Program-made: the position numbers and the translations under genes
In this document: positions 11,035-22,756 of the stretch, one piece after another
Position numbering within the stretch: the first letter of the stretch is position 1
Layout of the letters: each line of letters starts with the position of its first letter
The notes under the pieces: generated by a model
Databases searched by the model: none
Told to the model about the DNA's origin: nothing
The model's input: only the letters and a program-made list of their open reading frames with translations
DNA from: Paralvinella palmiformis
Lineage: Eukaryota > Annelida > Polychaeta > Terebellida > Alvinellidae
Assembly (NCBI GenBank): GCA_025642065.1
Contig: JAODUP010000093.1
Coordinates: 124,001 to 188,000 of the forward strand
Direction of reading: 5' to 3'
Length of the DNA stretch: 64,000 nt

Positions 11035-14000
11035 GTAAGGTTTATGTTAGAAATGGTTAATTCATCTGTGGCATTAGTTTTAAGTTTAAACCATGGCTGG
11101 CTTACGTCAGAAGGGTGTTTCATTTCTCCTTATTATCTTTGGAATTAACTTGGCCTATTTATTCTATAATGTGCACAAAAGTGGCCTTAAAACACCAACG
11201 TTTATAATAATCATCATGATGGTGACATTTCAACCCAAATTTATCTTAATGAATCCCTGTAATAAAATGCACCATGAACTGACCACTGCATGAGTAGGGA
11301 TCTTAAAGGTAACGTTTTTTATTTATAAATTAATAAATGGATAAGTAGGAGCCATCAGTATGTTTCCAAATATATTATAGAATGGACTATAATGACAAAA
11401 CGAATGGATATTTACTAAAGTGCCCTTACTAGCAAATCCCATTTCCCATAAAAATCCAATAAGTGATTTGAATTATAATCATTATTTATCGGTGAAAGCA
11501 ACTTGGGAGTGAAATAGGAAATTTTAATATATAGTGTATTTCTAATATCCACCGGTAACCTGTTTCACAAAGTAGGCACTGCAACACTGAACATATGATT
11601 GAGCCAAGACACAGGTACCTGCAATAGTATCTGACTAGATGACCTGAGCTTTTGGGGATGACTTGCTAATTGACTCTGGCTCACACATATATTCAGGTGT
11701 CATGTCATTGGTAGATTTAGCAGTTGTTAATAAAGTCTTGAACTGGATATGCTGTCTATCAGGTAGCCAATGTAGTTTTTGAAGAATTGGGATGATACGA
11801 TCATATTTGTTTTGTATTTGTCACTGTGCAGGCTGCATTATTATGAATTTGCTGAAGGAGATGATTCTTAAGTAAGTTTTTAATATCCTGTTGATATTTG
11901 AAGTAGCTGATTTAGAACAAATAGTTAATGTGGGGAATTACAATTGATTGAAATTAATTGGATGGGAAATGATGCTATAGTTGTCCCAGCCACAACTCCA
12001 TGTAAACACAAACATTGTTTAAATGTTTCCTACAAGCAAATATACTAACTAACTTTTGAAATTTTAAGACTTCAAATAAATTTATGGGACTTTGAGTCCA
12101 CTCCCCTGAACTATTTTATTTGAACATCTCTCCAACATCTGTTTAGCTGGCAATATATATTTGCCTTTCTCGTATTTGTTGTGTCCAGCATTCTCTTGGG
12201 ACATTTGTCATATATCCAGCTCTAAACTTAAAGCTGCATCGTATGTTTTCCTAGATTTGATACAATTGATTAAACATAAAATGTTCTTGAACCAACTGTA
12301 CGAAATTGAACCATTACAGAACAGCAGTTTACACTGTTATCTAATATAACTAATTCAATAAGAGTACATGTTTTGGCATAACTTTATCCCGAGATTTCCA
12401 TCTTAAAATGTTAGTTTAATTTCAATTTTCAACAGCTGTGGCCTTTTATCCTTGTTGTTATGTATTTGTTGTCACAATTGATGATTTATTACCAAGAAGT
12501 TACCACTTGACATGCAGCAGTTGGCTGTCTGTAACTTGATATTTGAACAAGTTCCACTGGAATTTAACAAAGTTGAAAGTAGTAGATATTCAGATATATA
12601 CATTGAACATTTTATGCTGCAGTCTGTATTAACTGGAAATAATCAATCTATGTATTGTACTGCCAGTTACATAACAAGTTTTTTTGTATGTCCATTTAAC
12701 TGTTGCCAATGTTAATTAAAATCTACATGAACTTATAAAATTTATTATGTTTCTGGTCAAGTCACCTCTGTATTTCAGAATCAGAATAACAAAGAGCGTT
12801 GTGTGTCAGCTTTAAAGCAGCAAATTGAGAATTTAACACAACCATCAGAAAATAATGCAATGTTTAGTCATACAACAGTCTTCAAGCATCCAGGAGATAA
12901 TGGAATGTGTCATGTTAGTACAGGAGCAACAGGTGGTGGTGTTGCTTCCACTCAGTATAGTGGATTCTATACTGGCAGTCCTGGACAGTTCCAGAATCTG
13001 GTCACCAATGTGACATATACACAGACAAAGAGTACCATTTCTCCATCAGAGGCACACCATAAAGGTATTTCACCAGAACATTGTGGCTTTAACCAAAGTA
13101 AAACATCGGCATCACCCACAGTGAATTATTCTTACTCTGGCAATGTCCACAGAACACAGACATTACCAGCATCACCCATGAGTGTGCTCACTTACAATCC
13201 TTCACTGATGAACTCAGCACATGTTGGACCAACATCAGGACATCTTAAGCCAGCCTACCCTCCAACACATCAGAATCCATTTTGTGGCTCTCCCAGTGAA
13301 ACAGCTAACATTAATCCAAGTACAGTAACACAGATGTTCGGGTCTTGCTGCACAACGCTTTCACCACCAAGGCCAACAAACCAGTGGGAGAACTATTTGC
13401 CACAGCAATCAACTGCTTCCAGTCCTGTTACATTTTTGTCACAAGTTAACAAATATATTGGGCCTCATGGAGGTAATAATGACATGGTGACTACACTTAC
13501 AAAACCCAGATTTAACATAACTTTCCAGAGGCAGCCTAATGCGACTAGTGGCATTACTGGACTTGTACATCGACAAGGGTCAGAAGACATGTCCTATATA
13601 CAATGTACGTATATGTCATGGTTAAATATTAATAGCTCTTCTGATTGTGGGATTTGATTATTGCTATGCATAAACTACATTCTCCTCTTTGGCAGGGCAT
13701 AAAACCTTGATGAAGTGTCTCAATACCAGCAGTTCACTCTTCATAAGTTAGTGTCCATCTGTTACTCTTTATATATTTTTTTATTTATCGCTGCAGCATT
13801 GGTACTCCACCAGAATTCCAAGCTAAAGAAGCTACAAGAAGATTTAAAAGCAGCATGTGATTATTGTGAGGAACTGAAAAAGAAGGTGGCATTAAAGGAG
13901 AAGCAAGTACTTGAAAGAAGAAAATGCAGGTCAGGACCGAGGACAACTATTAGTGTACGTAGCTTACTGCATCATATTTACGTTTTGGATGGGGGGGTGG

Positions 14001-15542
14001 GACTCTAGTTCAGAGTAAGGTGCTTATTTTGCACAACCAGTTGGTTAAGTTGATATTGTTGTAAGCAATCAAAGGAAAATATTGTTGTGACATGAAGCTA
14101 GTTTTAAATGTTACTTAAAATTTTTGTACTACATGTTTTCTATGTGATACTGTTGGAACTGGACATGGCAGCATGCATAATGTATGCACTTTTGTCCTAT
14201 AGTAATAATAGTAGTTCTTATATTTTCTAACATATTTATATCATAAGTTAGTAGAAAAGATTGAAGATGAAGGCTCAGTGTAGCTGTTGGTGTCTTTTCA
14301 ATAGATCCCTTTCAATTAAAGGGATAGTCCACCATCAGAAATGTTTTTGAAGACTAATACAGCCATACTCACAAATATCATAAATAATGTCAGAATATAT
14401 AAACGATCACCCACATATTAAATAATCCAGTTCAAAGTGCTGATTAATCGACTTTTAATGGCCTGTGGGTGCTGCCATTTTGAAGCTAGACAGATCAGAA
14501 GCTCCTGAATGCTGATGTCACTTCGATGCATCTGGTTGCTGATGTCACTTGGACACATCCGGTTGACCTGAAGTCTGTAGAGCCCATACAAAAGCATGTA
14601 AACAAGTGTGAGCAAATAATTATTCCAGAACATAAGTAACTGCGTTGTTAAAATTACATCATGAATTACATACAACCATATCAGTTTGAGCCATAAAGAA
14701 CCTGACAAGAGCAAGATGATTCAAAATGACTCAGATATTAACGCTCAAGATAAACTATAATCTGCGTCAGAGCATTTCAGTTTGCTCCTTCCCACCCTTG
14801 AATCTGACTTCTGGTGCAGCCGTAATGGCGGTCATCCAGTAATTTGGATTATTTCTCTATATCTATGATAGCAGGTATATTTTGTGATTATTATTGTGAA
14901 ATATTTGGTTATTGTTCTAAATCTAAGCATTACATATTTAAAAAATATTTTCTGAGGGTGGGCTATCCCTTTAATGAAACATGTAGTGAGACAAAGATTG
15001 ATTATTTAGCATATTCAGAGTTTAGCTGGCAAGCTTATTATTCAGTAAAATACACGAGTACTAATACACTTAAGTGGCACTGCACTGAAGTTGTGATATT
15101 TGAGGCTAAGTGGCAGACAGTGATTTGTTTACTTTAAGCTGTTGATTATGGTTTTGTAATTCTCCTAAGAAATATTGAGGTATGGCCAATTAATTTGGTT
15201 AAAAGAAGAATGATAACACAAATCGTGTTGTTTTGTAAAGGTTTAACACAAAGACTTTGAAGGCCAACAAATTCATGAATCAACAGTATTGATACCAGTT
15301 ATATTCCTCCAAGGATGTAGGTTCAGGGTCATTTGACCTGGACTGTTTTGATGGAAGTTGGTAACCTTCAGAGCTTATAGTTGTTAGTATATTTGAAGTA
15401 AAATGTTGGCATGCTCTAGAACATATATCTTGTATGGATAAAGTTGTCTTTGAGGTAATACATCCACCACCTGTATTTTTTATCATCCATTTGGATGGAA
15501 AATGTTAACTGGTTAAGTCAATGATTATTACATAATTAAAGA

Positions 15543-15583
<41 letters not shown>

Positions 15584-17703
15584 GGTTCCAGATAATATTT
15601 GAGGTTGGGGGGTCATCAGAAAAAAGAAAGGGGTTCATGAAAAATATAGCACATGACTGGCCACGAATGGAATCAAGTAGGCCCTAGTGGTCTGGGGGTT
15701 CGTGTCAAAAATTGTAGAAATCATTCTGTAGGAAACAATTTGAAGTAAACTTCAATGTCCTGGAAGCAAAAGAAGATATTATTTGTATTAATACTATTAT
15801 GTATTGTTTTGCATATCAGCCTCCTGTTGCTGAGCCATCATATCATGTAGCACATTGGTATCATATTTTTTTCACGCTTATATTTTCCTTTTCCATATAA
15901 TTTCATTATTCACACACAGACTAGATAATGTAGATATTAATCATCACACAATTCTCTATTATGGTAGACCAGTAATTACCAGTCATGGGACCAGTGATCC
16001 TGAGGGGGGTTCATAAACTGATTTTAGTGAACAATAGAATCCATGTCTGCATGATATCACAGAGATAGAATACTAGTTCCTTTCCTCTCGACCATAACAA
16101 ATGGCCTGTATCCAGGGCAGTAAGTTGTGTCAGTTCATTTGAAAGTTTAAGAGCCTGTAGAACAAACAATACTGGATGTTGATTAGCTTCTGTGTGTGTT
16201 CTGTATTCAAATACAAGGAGTGTTTTTTAGTCATTGTCATCAAAATAATGAAGATTCTGCCATCTGAAGACTAACTATTAATTACAAATTTTGAAATATT
16301 TTTCTGTTCATACTTTTTGGTCATATGGTATTTTATTTTTAATAAATTATAGTGTTTTTCACAGATGTAATGTTATTTCGAGTTTGCAGGGTGTTTCTCA
16401 TGTTTACTTTCCTCCACATAATCACCTAAATACATGTACGTAGGTTGTGCCATTTATCGCGTGTAGTTGAAACTTACTAACTTTCCCGCCAATTTATAAG
16501 GTGGGGTCCACTTGAGATTTTAAGCCTGCTGGTTCTGTGCTAAGGAACCTGTTCAGTTCTCATGTCCCAAGTGATTTATTACTTTTAGAGAACGCCCAAA
16601 ACATGTAAATAAAAGAAATACTTTGGTTCATTGGCAGAATCGAGGTGTTCAAAATCATGAATGGGTTAGATCATCTTGATCCTGAGATATTCTTTCTCAC
16701 AGCTGAAGGACAATGTACCATGAGGTACAAGAACAAGTTACTTGTAAGCTTGAAGTTCGTAAGAAGGTGTTCAGCCAAAGAATATTCCAAGACTGGAATT
16801 CACTCTCTGAAGGAACTGTTGTGGCCACTACCCTCAATATATTAAAAGCTAGGCTTGATAAACAGTGGCAGGCAGTGAGATATGTGGCGCTATTGACGTA
16901 AAGAGCGGAATACTAGACAGGCTCAGCTTTATAATCTGTATTTTGGTATCCTGATATCCATGCTACTTTACACATCATCCACAGTGTCGGAAAAATCAGC
17001 AATTAATATTTTATTTAGATTAATTACTGGTAATACAATCAGTTATGACCCATGCCACTCCCTCTCCCCCACACCACATTTTGTACAGTGCTATTGCTAT
17101 GCGTGACCTAGATAACTCACAATATCGCCCCCAAAGCACCATGATTTCAGCAGTGAAACCGAAAGCAACTTAAAACATAGAACAATATTTGTAATAAAAG
17201 CATTCAATTACAAGGTCTTGAGTTGGTTGAAGACTTCTTATTCCCTTGGTCCCAAGCCTCTGAAACATCTTTACATTTACAATTATAACTGTGTCTGAAA
17301 CTGGACGTTTTTCCCCATGGCCCATGTGCACACACACTGCAACTCTCACATGGACACATTCACCAGACAAGATTAGAGGCATCAAGCAGTGCCATTCTGT
17401 GTGCAGTAGGCCTACTGTACATGCAGCCTCCTCCCTCATGGTGTGGCTGATCTGGGCTGCCAGGCATATAAAACCATGACAGCTGATTGGCTGTTGTGTA
17501 TCGGGAATTGGACAATCAAATTGACGTGATTAAAGTTCATTCATAAATTGATTCCAATGCATGATTCTGAGAACACCCCTTGAAGCAGCAGCAGTGATGG
17601 CCTGGGAAAGATTCCCATGTAACTGGAAAATTAACAAATATCTCAGTCTGTCGGGTCACTTGGCTACCATTGTCGGGTATCTGGAACACTATGTTATCTG
17701 GAA

Positions 17704-17734
<31 letters not shown>

Positions 17735-20700
17735 GGTGCATGCCTCCATGTCATAATTATCACTACACTATTATGTAGATTCTCTTTGAATTTGCATTAC
17801 CATGAACTCTCCCCACTCTAGGTGAATTCACACTTACATTTTGGTCTATTTTCTCCATCTCCTGTAAGAAATATACCCTACTCTCAGTGAATGTTTCCAG
17901 TCTATTTCATTAAATTCATCCATTCACAAGTTCAGCTAAAAGAGTTAGATAACACCTCCAAGTTAAAGCATTGTGTAATTGGTTGTAAATGTTTGATAAA
18001 TATAATTCTACATTTTTCTTTGTGTAGTACTCAGTACTACTAGTAGTAGTCCAAAGTGTCATTGCATTAATTGAGACCTAACATGAACATTCAAGACAAT
18101 GTTTGTGTGGTTCTGTCTATTGTTAATCACCCCTAATGGATCATTCGGATCAAATCAAGTACTAGCTCTGTCAAGAAAGTATTTGTGAAACACTATCATA
18201 ATCACATTTAAGAGCAAGAATGTTCCATCGCATGGCAATGTTTGTAGATATTCAGACCAAGCTGTTGCCACAGCACAAACTGTAGTGATATCACTATCAC
18301 ACATTCATAATTACAGTCCAGGAAAATTATTATTCACTAGTGCACAAACACATGAGAACCTGTAAGCACAATGACATTATTTTAAGCCAAACATAACTGT
18401 TACAGTTCAAAAACACTGGTACTAAAAACAATCTATTGCCATAACCAATATTCTTGTACTACCCAGTGTACTAACACCAATTTCTTGCTGTGTGATAGAT
18501 CAACTTAATTGGTTATGAAATAAAAATATTGTATGGCAGCTGAAATATAAGGTTTGGACATAGATATCATGCTCCCAATTTGAAATGTCTTGTATAACAA
18601 ACCCCTTTTATGAAAAACTAAAGTTTAACTAATCCCTCTAGTGTTCTTATTATTATGTTCAAGGGTGTTTATTCAGATGTATTATCTATATCAAACTGAA
18701 AGTAATGTGGGAGCTGTAAATAAAGTTATTCTGTCAAGTTACTGCACCAAAATCTCCAAATAGACCATTTAAACTTAAGTGAATATAAACCCAGTCAGAG
18801 CTGACCTTTATAATGACACCACTGGTGTGCTTTCTGCTTGAGCATAATTGTATACAATCTCACCAAATGAAACTAACCTTAGTGGCAGTATTCTGTTGTT
18901 ATGGTACTAGATTGTTGCTTTATAATTTGGTGACTGTTTATTTTCTCTCCAGATGACTGACTTACAAAAGGTTCAAGATGAAAATAGAACATTGCAAGTT
19001 GATTCACATATTCTGATGTTGGAATTTGATCGTATTACAAAAGGAGAACGTTAGTTCATTTCTTGTTCCTGATTTGCACGAATTATCCGCTTGCCTTTAT
19101 GTTTTCTATTCATTTCTTGTCGGCTCTGTTTTCTTATTATTGTGTATACATTACAGCTGTAATTGGCCAGGATCCAAATGAAAGCTTCTATGCAAGAATT
19201 CCAGGTGGACAGAAGGGCATTTTGCTACTGCCTAACAACCTAGACCATGGATCATACCCCAACCCAGCTACTAGTAAGAGTGCTTATTCATCTGTACTGT
19301 ACATTTCTAGTCTTGGGATATATATTGTATAAGAAATACTTTAATTTGTGTGTATTTCTCTATCACCATGTCCATGCACATAGATTATTTGTTGAATGCA
19401 TGTTTCTGTGAAACTTGTATTGATAGTCACTGTAGAAAGTAGTTAATAATTAAGTCAAATTATATAAATGGAATGTTCTCTTGACCTGCGAACCACTTAT
19501 TTTGATGAATTTGCTCTAAATTTGTGTGAAATGTAATGGCAGCATATTTTATATTATCCATTTCAATTTTTTATATGTATGTTTAACCTAAGACTACCAC
19601 TTATGTCTACCCTTACTAAGTGGTAGACCTTGATTATAAATGTGTTAATACTTTGGGCTATTCCAGTTATAACTATATGTAGGGGTCACAGGTGGCAATT
19701 TTATTAATAATACATGGATGATGGAGTCTAAGCAATAGAAAAATTATAGATGGTGAGTAAAGTAGAAAAATAATAAATATTGTTGGTCGGTTTTGTGCAA
19801 ATCTATGTATGGTGGTGGGTGGGTGTCAGGAAATTGAACACCATGTATATTTTATGTAGAATCAGGAAGAAATGATACAGAAAAACATCGTTTTAACTTT
19901 GTTAATATCACCGTGAATGATAGTGACATCTGACGTGTGTCAGTTCTGCAACAGAAGGAGGAACATACAAAAACAAGCAAGTCGGGGCATAACTGAACAA
20001 TGGCGCCATCTATCGAATGCTGGAAATACTACATTGGAAGGCGCTTGTTAGCTGGTTAGCACATGCGCTACATACAATCAAAGAGTGAAAATGGCGTTTA
20101 AAGGTGAAAAATAAACTGATTCGCCCTAGCACCCTGTATTATGTATCTTTTGAACCTGTAAACACAATCAAGGGAAAGCATTAGCCATCCAGTTTAGGCC
20201 TGTCAGTGTCTGGCTAGCTACTCTAGACTAGTGCACGGCCCTGTGAGTGTGTTCTGTGTGTGTAGGAGAGGGGGAGTGGAGGGGTAGCGTTGTTTGACAG
20301 GTTTTCATTTATCAAGGCTGGTGTGTGAGATCTAACTGTTGCCTGGATCCAGTGGACAGTTATAGGCTCAAAGATATTTATTAGCAATCCTGCATAAAGT
20401 GTATTAATCTGAAAAAAATGTATTATAACTAACTTTGTACATGGCATACAAAATGAGACCACTTGATAAAACAGGAACATTTCATCTACAAACGCCATAT
20501 TTAACGGGGAATATTAGTGCCAGCTAAATTTTAAATTATGGGTGGTTAGGTGTACTAAAAAAATTAAACTTGGGTGGTGGGTCTAGGAAAAAAGTTAAAT
20601 TGTGGATGATAGGGGGTAAAGAAAAGTGCCTCCCACCACCTCATACAATTATTTCTGGAATAGCCCTAATAAAAATTATGATTGAATCAGTGTTTGTGAA

Positions 20701-21720
20701 AAGACTGATTTTGAGAACATATTCTTTTTTTTCACTAATATGTAAGATAAATCCCCACATTAATTTTTGTGTAAATTAATGTTTCTAATTGTGCTACTGA
20801 ACCTGGTTATTACTCTGTACTTTGTTCTATTTTCATAAGCAACAACTGCATAAAGACATTGAATGGAATACTTACATAAAATGGTTTTTTGAATGCTCTT
20901 TCTAAAAGCCAGCACTTTAATAAAATAAATGAATTTCTCAGTGTCAATGTTGGATTATTTTACTGGGATAAAAGACTAAATGCAATTGTTATGCGATCTA
21001 GTCTGACATGTAGTCTCTTTTGTGATATTTTCAGACAGAACTAGCACTGCTAGTGTACAGCCTCCTTCACATCCTCCAGCACCACCTGCCATCATTGCAT
21101 CAAACACTGAGCCAAATCGACAACTTCAACATGTGCGTGAAGTTGAGGAAGAAAATTGGAATTGTTCTGCATGTACATTTGCCAACCATCCAGAGCTTCA
21201 TAATTGTGAAATGTGCAACATGCCAAGGCTGAGTGAGTTCCATACACTTATTAAACTTAAGCATTTATTGAATCTATTTGCTTGCACTTTAAATTCATAC
21301 TCCATTTTAGCTCGGCTTCGCTAATCGTTTTTCAGGTTTATGAAACCACAATTGAACAGTTTTTAATTTTGTCTCTTTTTATATTGGATATTTAAATCTG
21401 AAACCAAACTAGAACTGATATAAGCTTATTAATGTTTGTTGTTAATGCTAACATTACTCACAGACCAATTAGAATGCTCAACAGAGAACATTTAATGTAG
21501 TTTCTCCTATAGTTAAATTTTAAATTCATTCTAAAAACACACCTGTTCAAGCTCGCTTTCACTGATAAAGAATGATTATCGTTTAAATCTCTTATTGGGT
21601 TATTACAGACATATTATTTGGGATATCACTGTACAGTACCCTTGAATGGCTCCTGCTAGTAAGGATGCTTTATTAAATATACATTATTATTATATTATTT
21701 CTCTTACAGCTCACAGGTAA
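10906..21720 (+). CDS. TAB2: TAB2/TAB3 orthologue, TAK1-binding ubiquitin-receptor adaptor (7 coding exons)
   Basis: Exons 10906-11034, 12779-13604, 13797-13954, 18953-19049, 19157-19273, 21035-21232 and 21710-21720 join in phase to 511 codons plus stop. TAB2/TAB3 proteins bridge Lys63-linked (or phospho-) ubiquitin chains to TAK1 (MAP3K7) in cytoplasmic NF-kB and MAPK signalling. Seen here: a CUE domain at about residues 14-55 (LSRLFPQIPSHVIVSFI, then NNKERC and SALKQQ), a long S/T/P/N/Q-rich linker (about 60-315), a TAK1-binding type coiled coil (about 320-400, with SLVLHQNSKLKKLQEDL like the vertebrate ALLVHQ block), and an NZF finger (482-507; W484, C486, C489, C500, C503, TF at 490-491). 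Vertebrate proteins have about 690-710 residues; the linker is shorter here. The start is uncertain: ATGs at 10810, 10906, 10927 and 10948 are all in frame, and 10927 best matches the vertebrate N-terminal length. One orthologue of the vertebrate TAB2/TAB3 pair is assumed. Confidence 0.88.
11085..11225 (+). mobile_element. SINE fragment (copy S2) in TAB intron
   Basis: Matches the 24851-25045 SINE body ('cagaagggtgtttcat', 'gtgcacaaaagtggcc.taaaac') and ends in a 'catcatgatgg' tail. It lies in the same orientation as the host gene. The tRNA-like head is missing. Confidence 0.65.
11490..11870 (-). mobile_element. CR1-like LINE fragment in TAB intron
   Basis: The reverse complement matches 1319-1600, for example 'cccaattcttcaaaaactacattgg' region and 'agacagcatatcca'. 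It carries no intact reading frame. Confidence 0.7.
11871..12778. other. TAB intron, right part
   Basis: Nothing recognised. A 67-codon frame at 12512-12715 ends before the acceptor and shows no similarity to the protein. The intron closes with CTGTATTTCAG. Confidence 0.5.
12779..13604 (+). CDS. TAB2: TAB coding exon 2: rest of CUE domain and disordered linker
   Basis: Starts at TATTTCAG|AAT in phase 0 with NQNNKERCVSALKQQ, which completes the CUE fold (the asparagine-rich turn and helix 3). About 240 Ser/Thr/Pro/Asn/Gln-rich residues of low complexity follow, as in vertebrate TAB2/3. It ends EDMSYIQ and one extra base before the donor GTACGT. The frame is open for 826 bases. Confidence 0.9.
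13797..13954 (+). CDS. TAB2: TAB coding exon 3: start of coiled coil
   Basis: Acceptor CGCTGCAG|CA. Encodes SLVLHQNSKLKKLQEDL, then KKKVALKEKQVLERRK and RSGPRTTIS. The donor was chosen at 13955 (AGT|GTACGT) because it joins the next exon in phase. The alternative donor at 13930 (CAG|GTCAGG) would put a stop at once in the next exon. The result aligns with the vertebrate TRRRLKRSNSIS segment. Confidence 0.88.
13955..14315. other. TAB intron, first part
   Basis: Nothing recognised before the MITE at 14316. Confidence 0.45.
14316..14974. mobile_element. TTAA-flanked MITE (PiggyBac-type ends)
   Basis: Bounded by TTAA at 14316-14319 and 14971-14974. Inverted repeats AGGGATAGTCCACC (14320-14333) and, inward from the right, AGGGATAGCCCACC match at 13 of 14 positions. 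The TTAA duplication suggests PiggyBac-type mobilisation. There is no transposase frame. Diverged relatives occur at 54090-54745 and, split, at 28046-28260 plus 30480-30660; all share 'ccagtaatttggattatttc'-like and 'gttcaaagtgc' segments. Confidence 0.8.
14975..15545. other. TAB intron, nothing recognised
   Basis: AT-rich sequence. A 68-codon minus-strand frame at 15280-15486 has no recognisable similarity. Confidence 0.4.
15546..15580. repeat. (AT)n microsatellite
   Basis: Uninterrupted alternating AT run. Confidence 0.95.
15581..16020 (+). mobile_element. unclassified repeat beginning CAGGGTTCC at the edge of the (AT)n run
   Basis: Begins CAGGGTTCCAGATAATATTTG directly after the microsatellite and has G-run-rich sequence ('ttggggggtcatc', 'ctgaggggggttcat') unlike its surroundings. 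The CAGGG start resembles a hAT terminus, but I could not find the matching right end. Confidence 0.3.
16620..16905 (+). mobile_element. non-LTR retrotransposon C-terminal fragment
   Basis: Two overlapping frames separated by a frameshift read EVFKIMNGLDHLDPEIFF and, further on, RKKVFSQRIFQDWNSLSE and LKARLDKQW. This is the stereotyped end of CR1/Jockey-group pol proteins (FKxLxGxDxxDP..., FSxRVVxxWNSL, FKxRLDKxW). It is dead. Confidence 0.75.
16906..17705. other. TAB intron, nothing recognised
   Basis: A GC-richer patch at about 17280-17480 gives overlapping frames of 62-89 codons on both strands. None has recognisable motifs. Confidence 0.35.
17706..17734. repeat. (TA)n microsatellite
   Basis: Uninterrupted TA run in the TAB intron. 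Confidence 0.95.
17735..18952. other. TAB intron, end part
   Basis: No feature recognised. It closes with TATTTTCTCTCCAG, a strong acceptor. Confidence 0.5.
18953..19049 (+). CDS. TAB2: TAB coding exon 4: end of coiled coil
   Basis: Encodes MTDLQKVQDENRTLQVDSHI and LMLEFDRITKGE. This aligns with the vertebrate [21 protein letters not shown] segment. It leaves one base (C) at the donor C|GTTAGT. Confidence 0.85.
19157..19273 (+). CDS. TAB2: TAB coding exon 5: conserved region between coil and finger
   Basis: Follows a 107-base intron (acceptor ACATTACAG). Reads VIGQDPNESFYARIPGGQKG then LLLPNNLDHGSYPNP. This corresponds in position to the vertebrate FNPSAIHNFYDNIG region. Phase is consistent at both ends (donor A|GTAAGA). 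Confidence 0.8.
19274..21034. other. TAB intron
   Basis: No exon found. Near 19995-20110 and 20290-20500 two 'aatggcgttt' blocks face each other (20090 on plus, 20497 on minus). They may be arms of a small inverted-repeat element. The 91-codon minus frame between them has no recognisable motif. Confidence 0.35.
21035..21232 (+). CDS. TAB2: TAB coding exon 6: NZF zinc finger
   Basis: After a Pro-rich spacer it encodes EEENWNCSACTFANHPELHN then CEMCNMPRL. This is a complete NZF finger of W-x-C-x2-C-x10-C-x2-C form. The TF dipeptide after the second Cys, and the His, Leu and Glu used by TAB2 for Lys63-linked ubiquitin, are present in equivalent places. The residue equivalent to human TAB2 Gln686 is Met. 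Donor CTGA|GTGAGT. Confidence 0.93.
   Translation, partial: TELALLVYSLLHILQHHLPSLHQTLSQIDNFNMCVKLRKKIGIVLHVHLPTIQSFIIVKCATCQG
21514..21691 (+). mobile_element. CR1-like LINE 3' end directly upstream of the last TAB exon
   Basis: Matches 1665-1835 ('cattctaaaaacacacctg', 'tgctagtaaggatgcttta', then 'ttaaatatacattattatt'). It ends about 18 bases before the acceptor of the final TAB exon. Confidence 0.8.
21710..21720 (+). CDS. TAB2: TAB terminal coding exon (three residues and stop)
   Basis: Acceptor TATTTCTCTTACAG then CTCACAGGTAA. With the carried base it reads Thr-His-Arg-stop, so the protein ends just after the finger, as vertebrate TAB2/3 do. The phase fits, but such a short coding exon needs transcript support. 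Read-through of the previous donor would instead add about 30 unrelated residues. Confidence 0.6.
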
Positions 21721-21798
21721 CCAAGGTCAGTGGTGAAGCTATTAAAAGTGCATTGCCTGCATCCATCAAGACATGTTCATAATGGTGCTTTTTTAATA

Positions 21799-21849
21799 GT
21801 GTGTGTGTGTTTGTGTGCAGTATATATATATATATATATATATATATAC
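21799..21849. repeat. (GT)n-(TA)n compound microsatellite
   Basis: A GT run with one interruption, then a TA run. Confidence 0.9.
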
Positions 21850-22719
21850 CATCAGTCATATCTGCATGTTTGCATATTCACTGGTAATGACACAGCTGTC
21901 TGGATGACAGATAGGAAATGTGTGCTGATGTGTTTGGTCAAATTAGCCATTATCAGAGAAATAAGTGATAATCTATGATAATATGGTATATCTGCATCTA
22001 GCTGAATACAATGGGCATATAAGTTGTGTTTAGGTCATTTACCTGGCCACAAATTGTATTATTATGTGGACAGAACCAACTTGTGGAGAGGACACCAGTC
22101 ACTTGCCTATTCATGCAGAGTGCCTTTATTGATGACTTATAAACATGTAAATACAGTAAATACCGAGCTTGTCCATTGCACATGTGAACAGTTAAAAGTA
22201 TTGTGTTGTTATGAGTCTAAGTAAATCATTTGCTGATATAATATGCTCTTGTGCTGACTCTGTATTCTGTTTTTGGTCACCATGTTGGACCACTGTTTTT
22301 ATCAGATTGCCCATTTTACATCCCCTTACTGTGATCATTTGGTATTGAATTTTCACTAGTTGTATACTATGCATTGTGGAATGTCCAAAATTTATCAAGC
22401 TGATGGTACAACATAGTATTTCTTATAACACAGTATGGACCACTGACTACAGCAAACTGATGCATCTTTGTTTGGGTTGCACACCATGTTTGCATCTTTC
22501 TCCAGCATCATGACGAGGTTTGGCTGTCAGAGGTGATTTAATCGTTTTTGGAGTCGGAATGTTAATTTGGCATGTTTGATGTGTTTGGTAATTAGTTTAA
22601 CTGGAAGTCATGAATGTTTTAACAGCAATATGGAAATGGTGGCTATATGCGCTAATGTATGCTTCCATAATACACAATTATGTTTAGTGACTGTTACTTA
22701 AAGCAGAATTTAAATGTAT

Positions 22720-22756
22720 GTCATGATAATAATGATGATGATGATGATAATGATGT
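22720..22756. repeat. (GAT)n microsatellite
   Basis: Imperfect GAT/ATG triplet run. Confidence 0.85.

Noticed and set aside
12512..12715. 67-codon frame upstream of TAB exon 2
   Set aside because: Intronic, stops before the acceptor, no similarity to TAB proteins.
13930..13954. TAB exon 3 ending at CAG|GTCAGG (13929)
   Set aside because: It would create an immediate stop in the next exon. The donor GTACGT at 13955 keeps phase and protein similarity.
17170..17479. Overlapping frames on both strands in the TAB intron
   Set aside because: No motif, and both strands are open only because of local composition.
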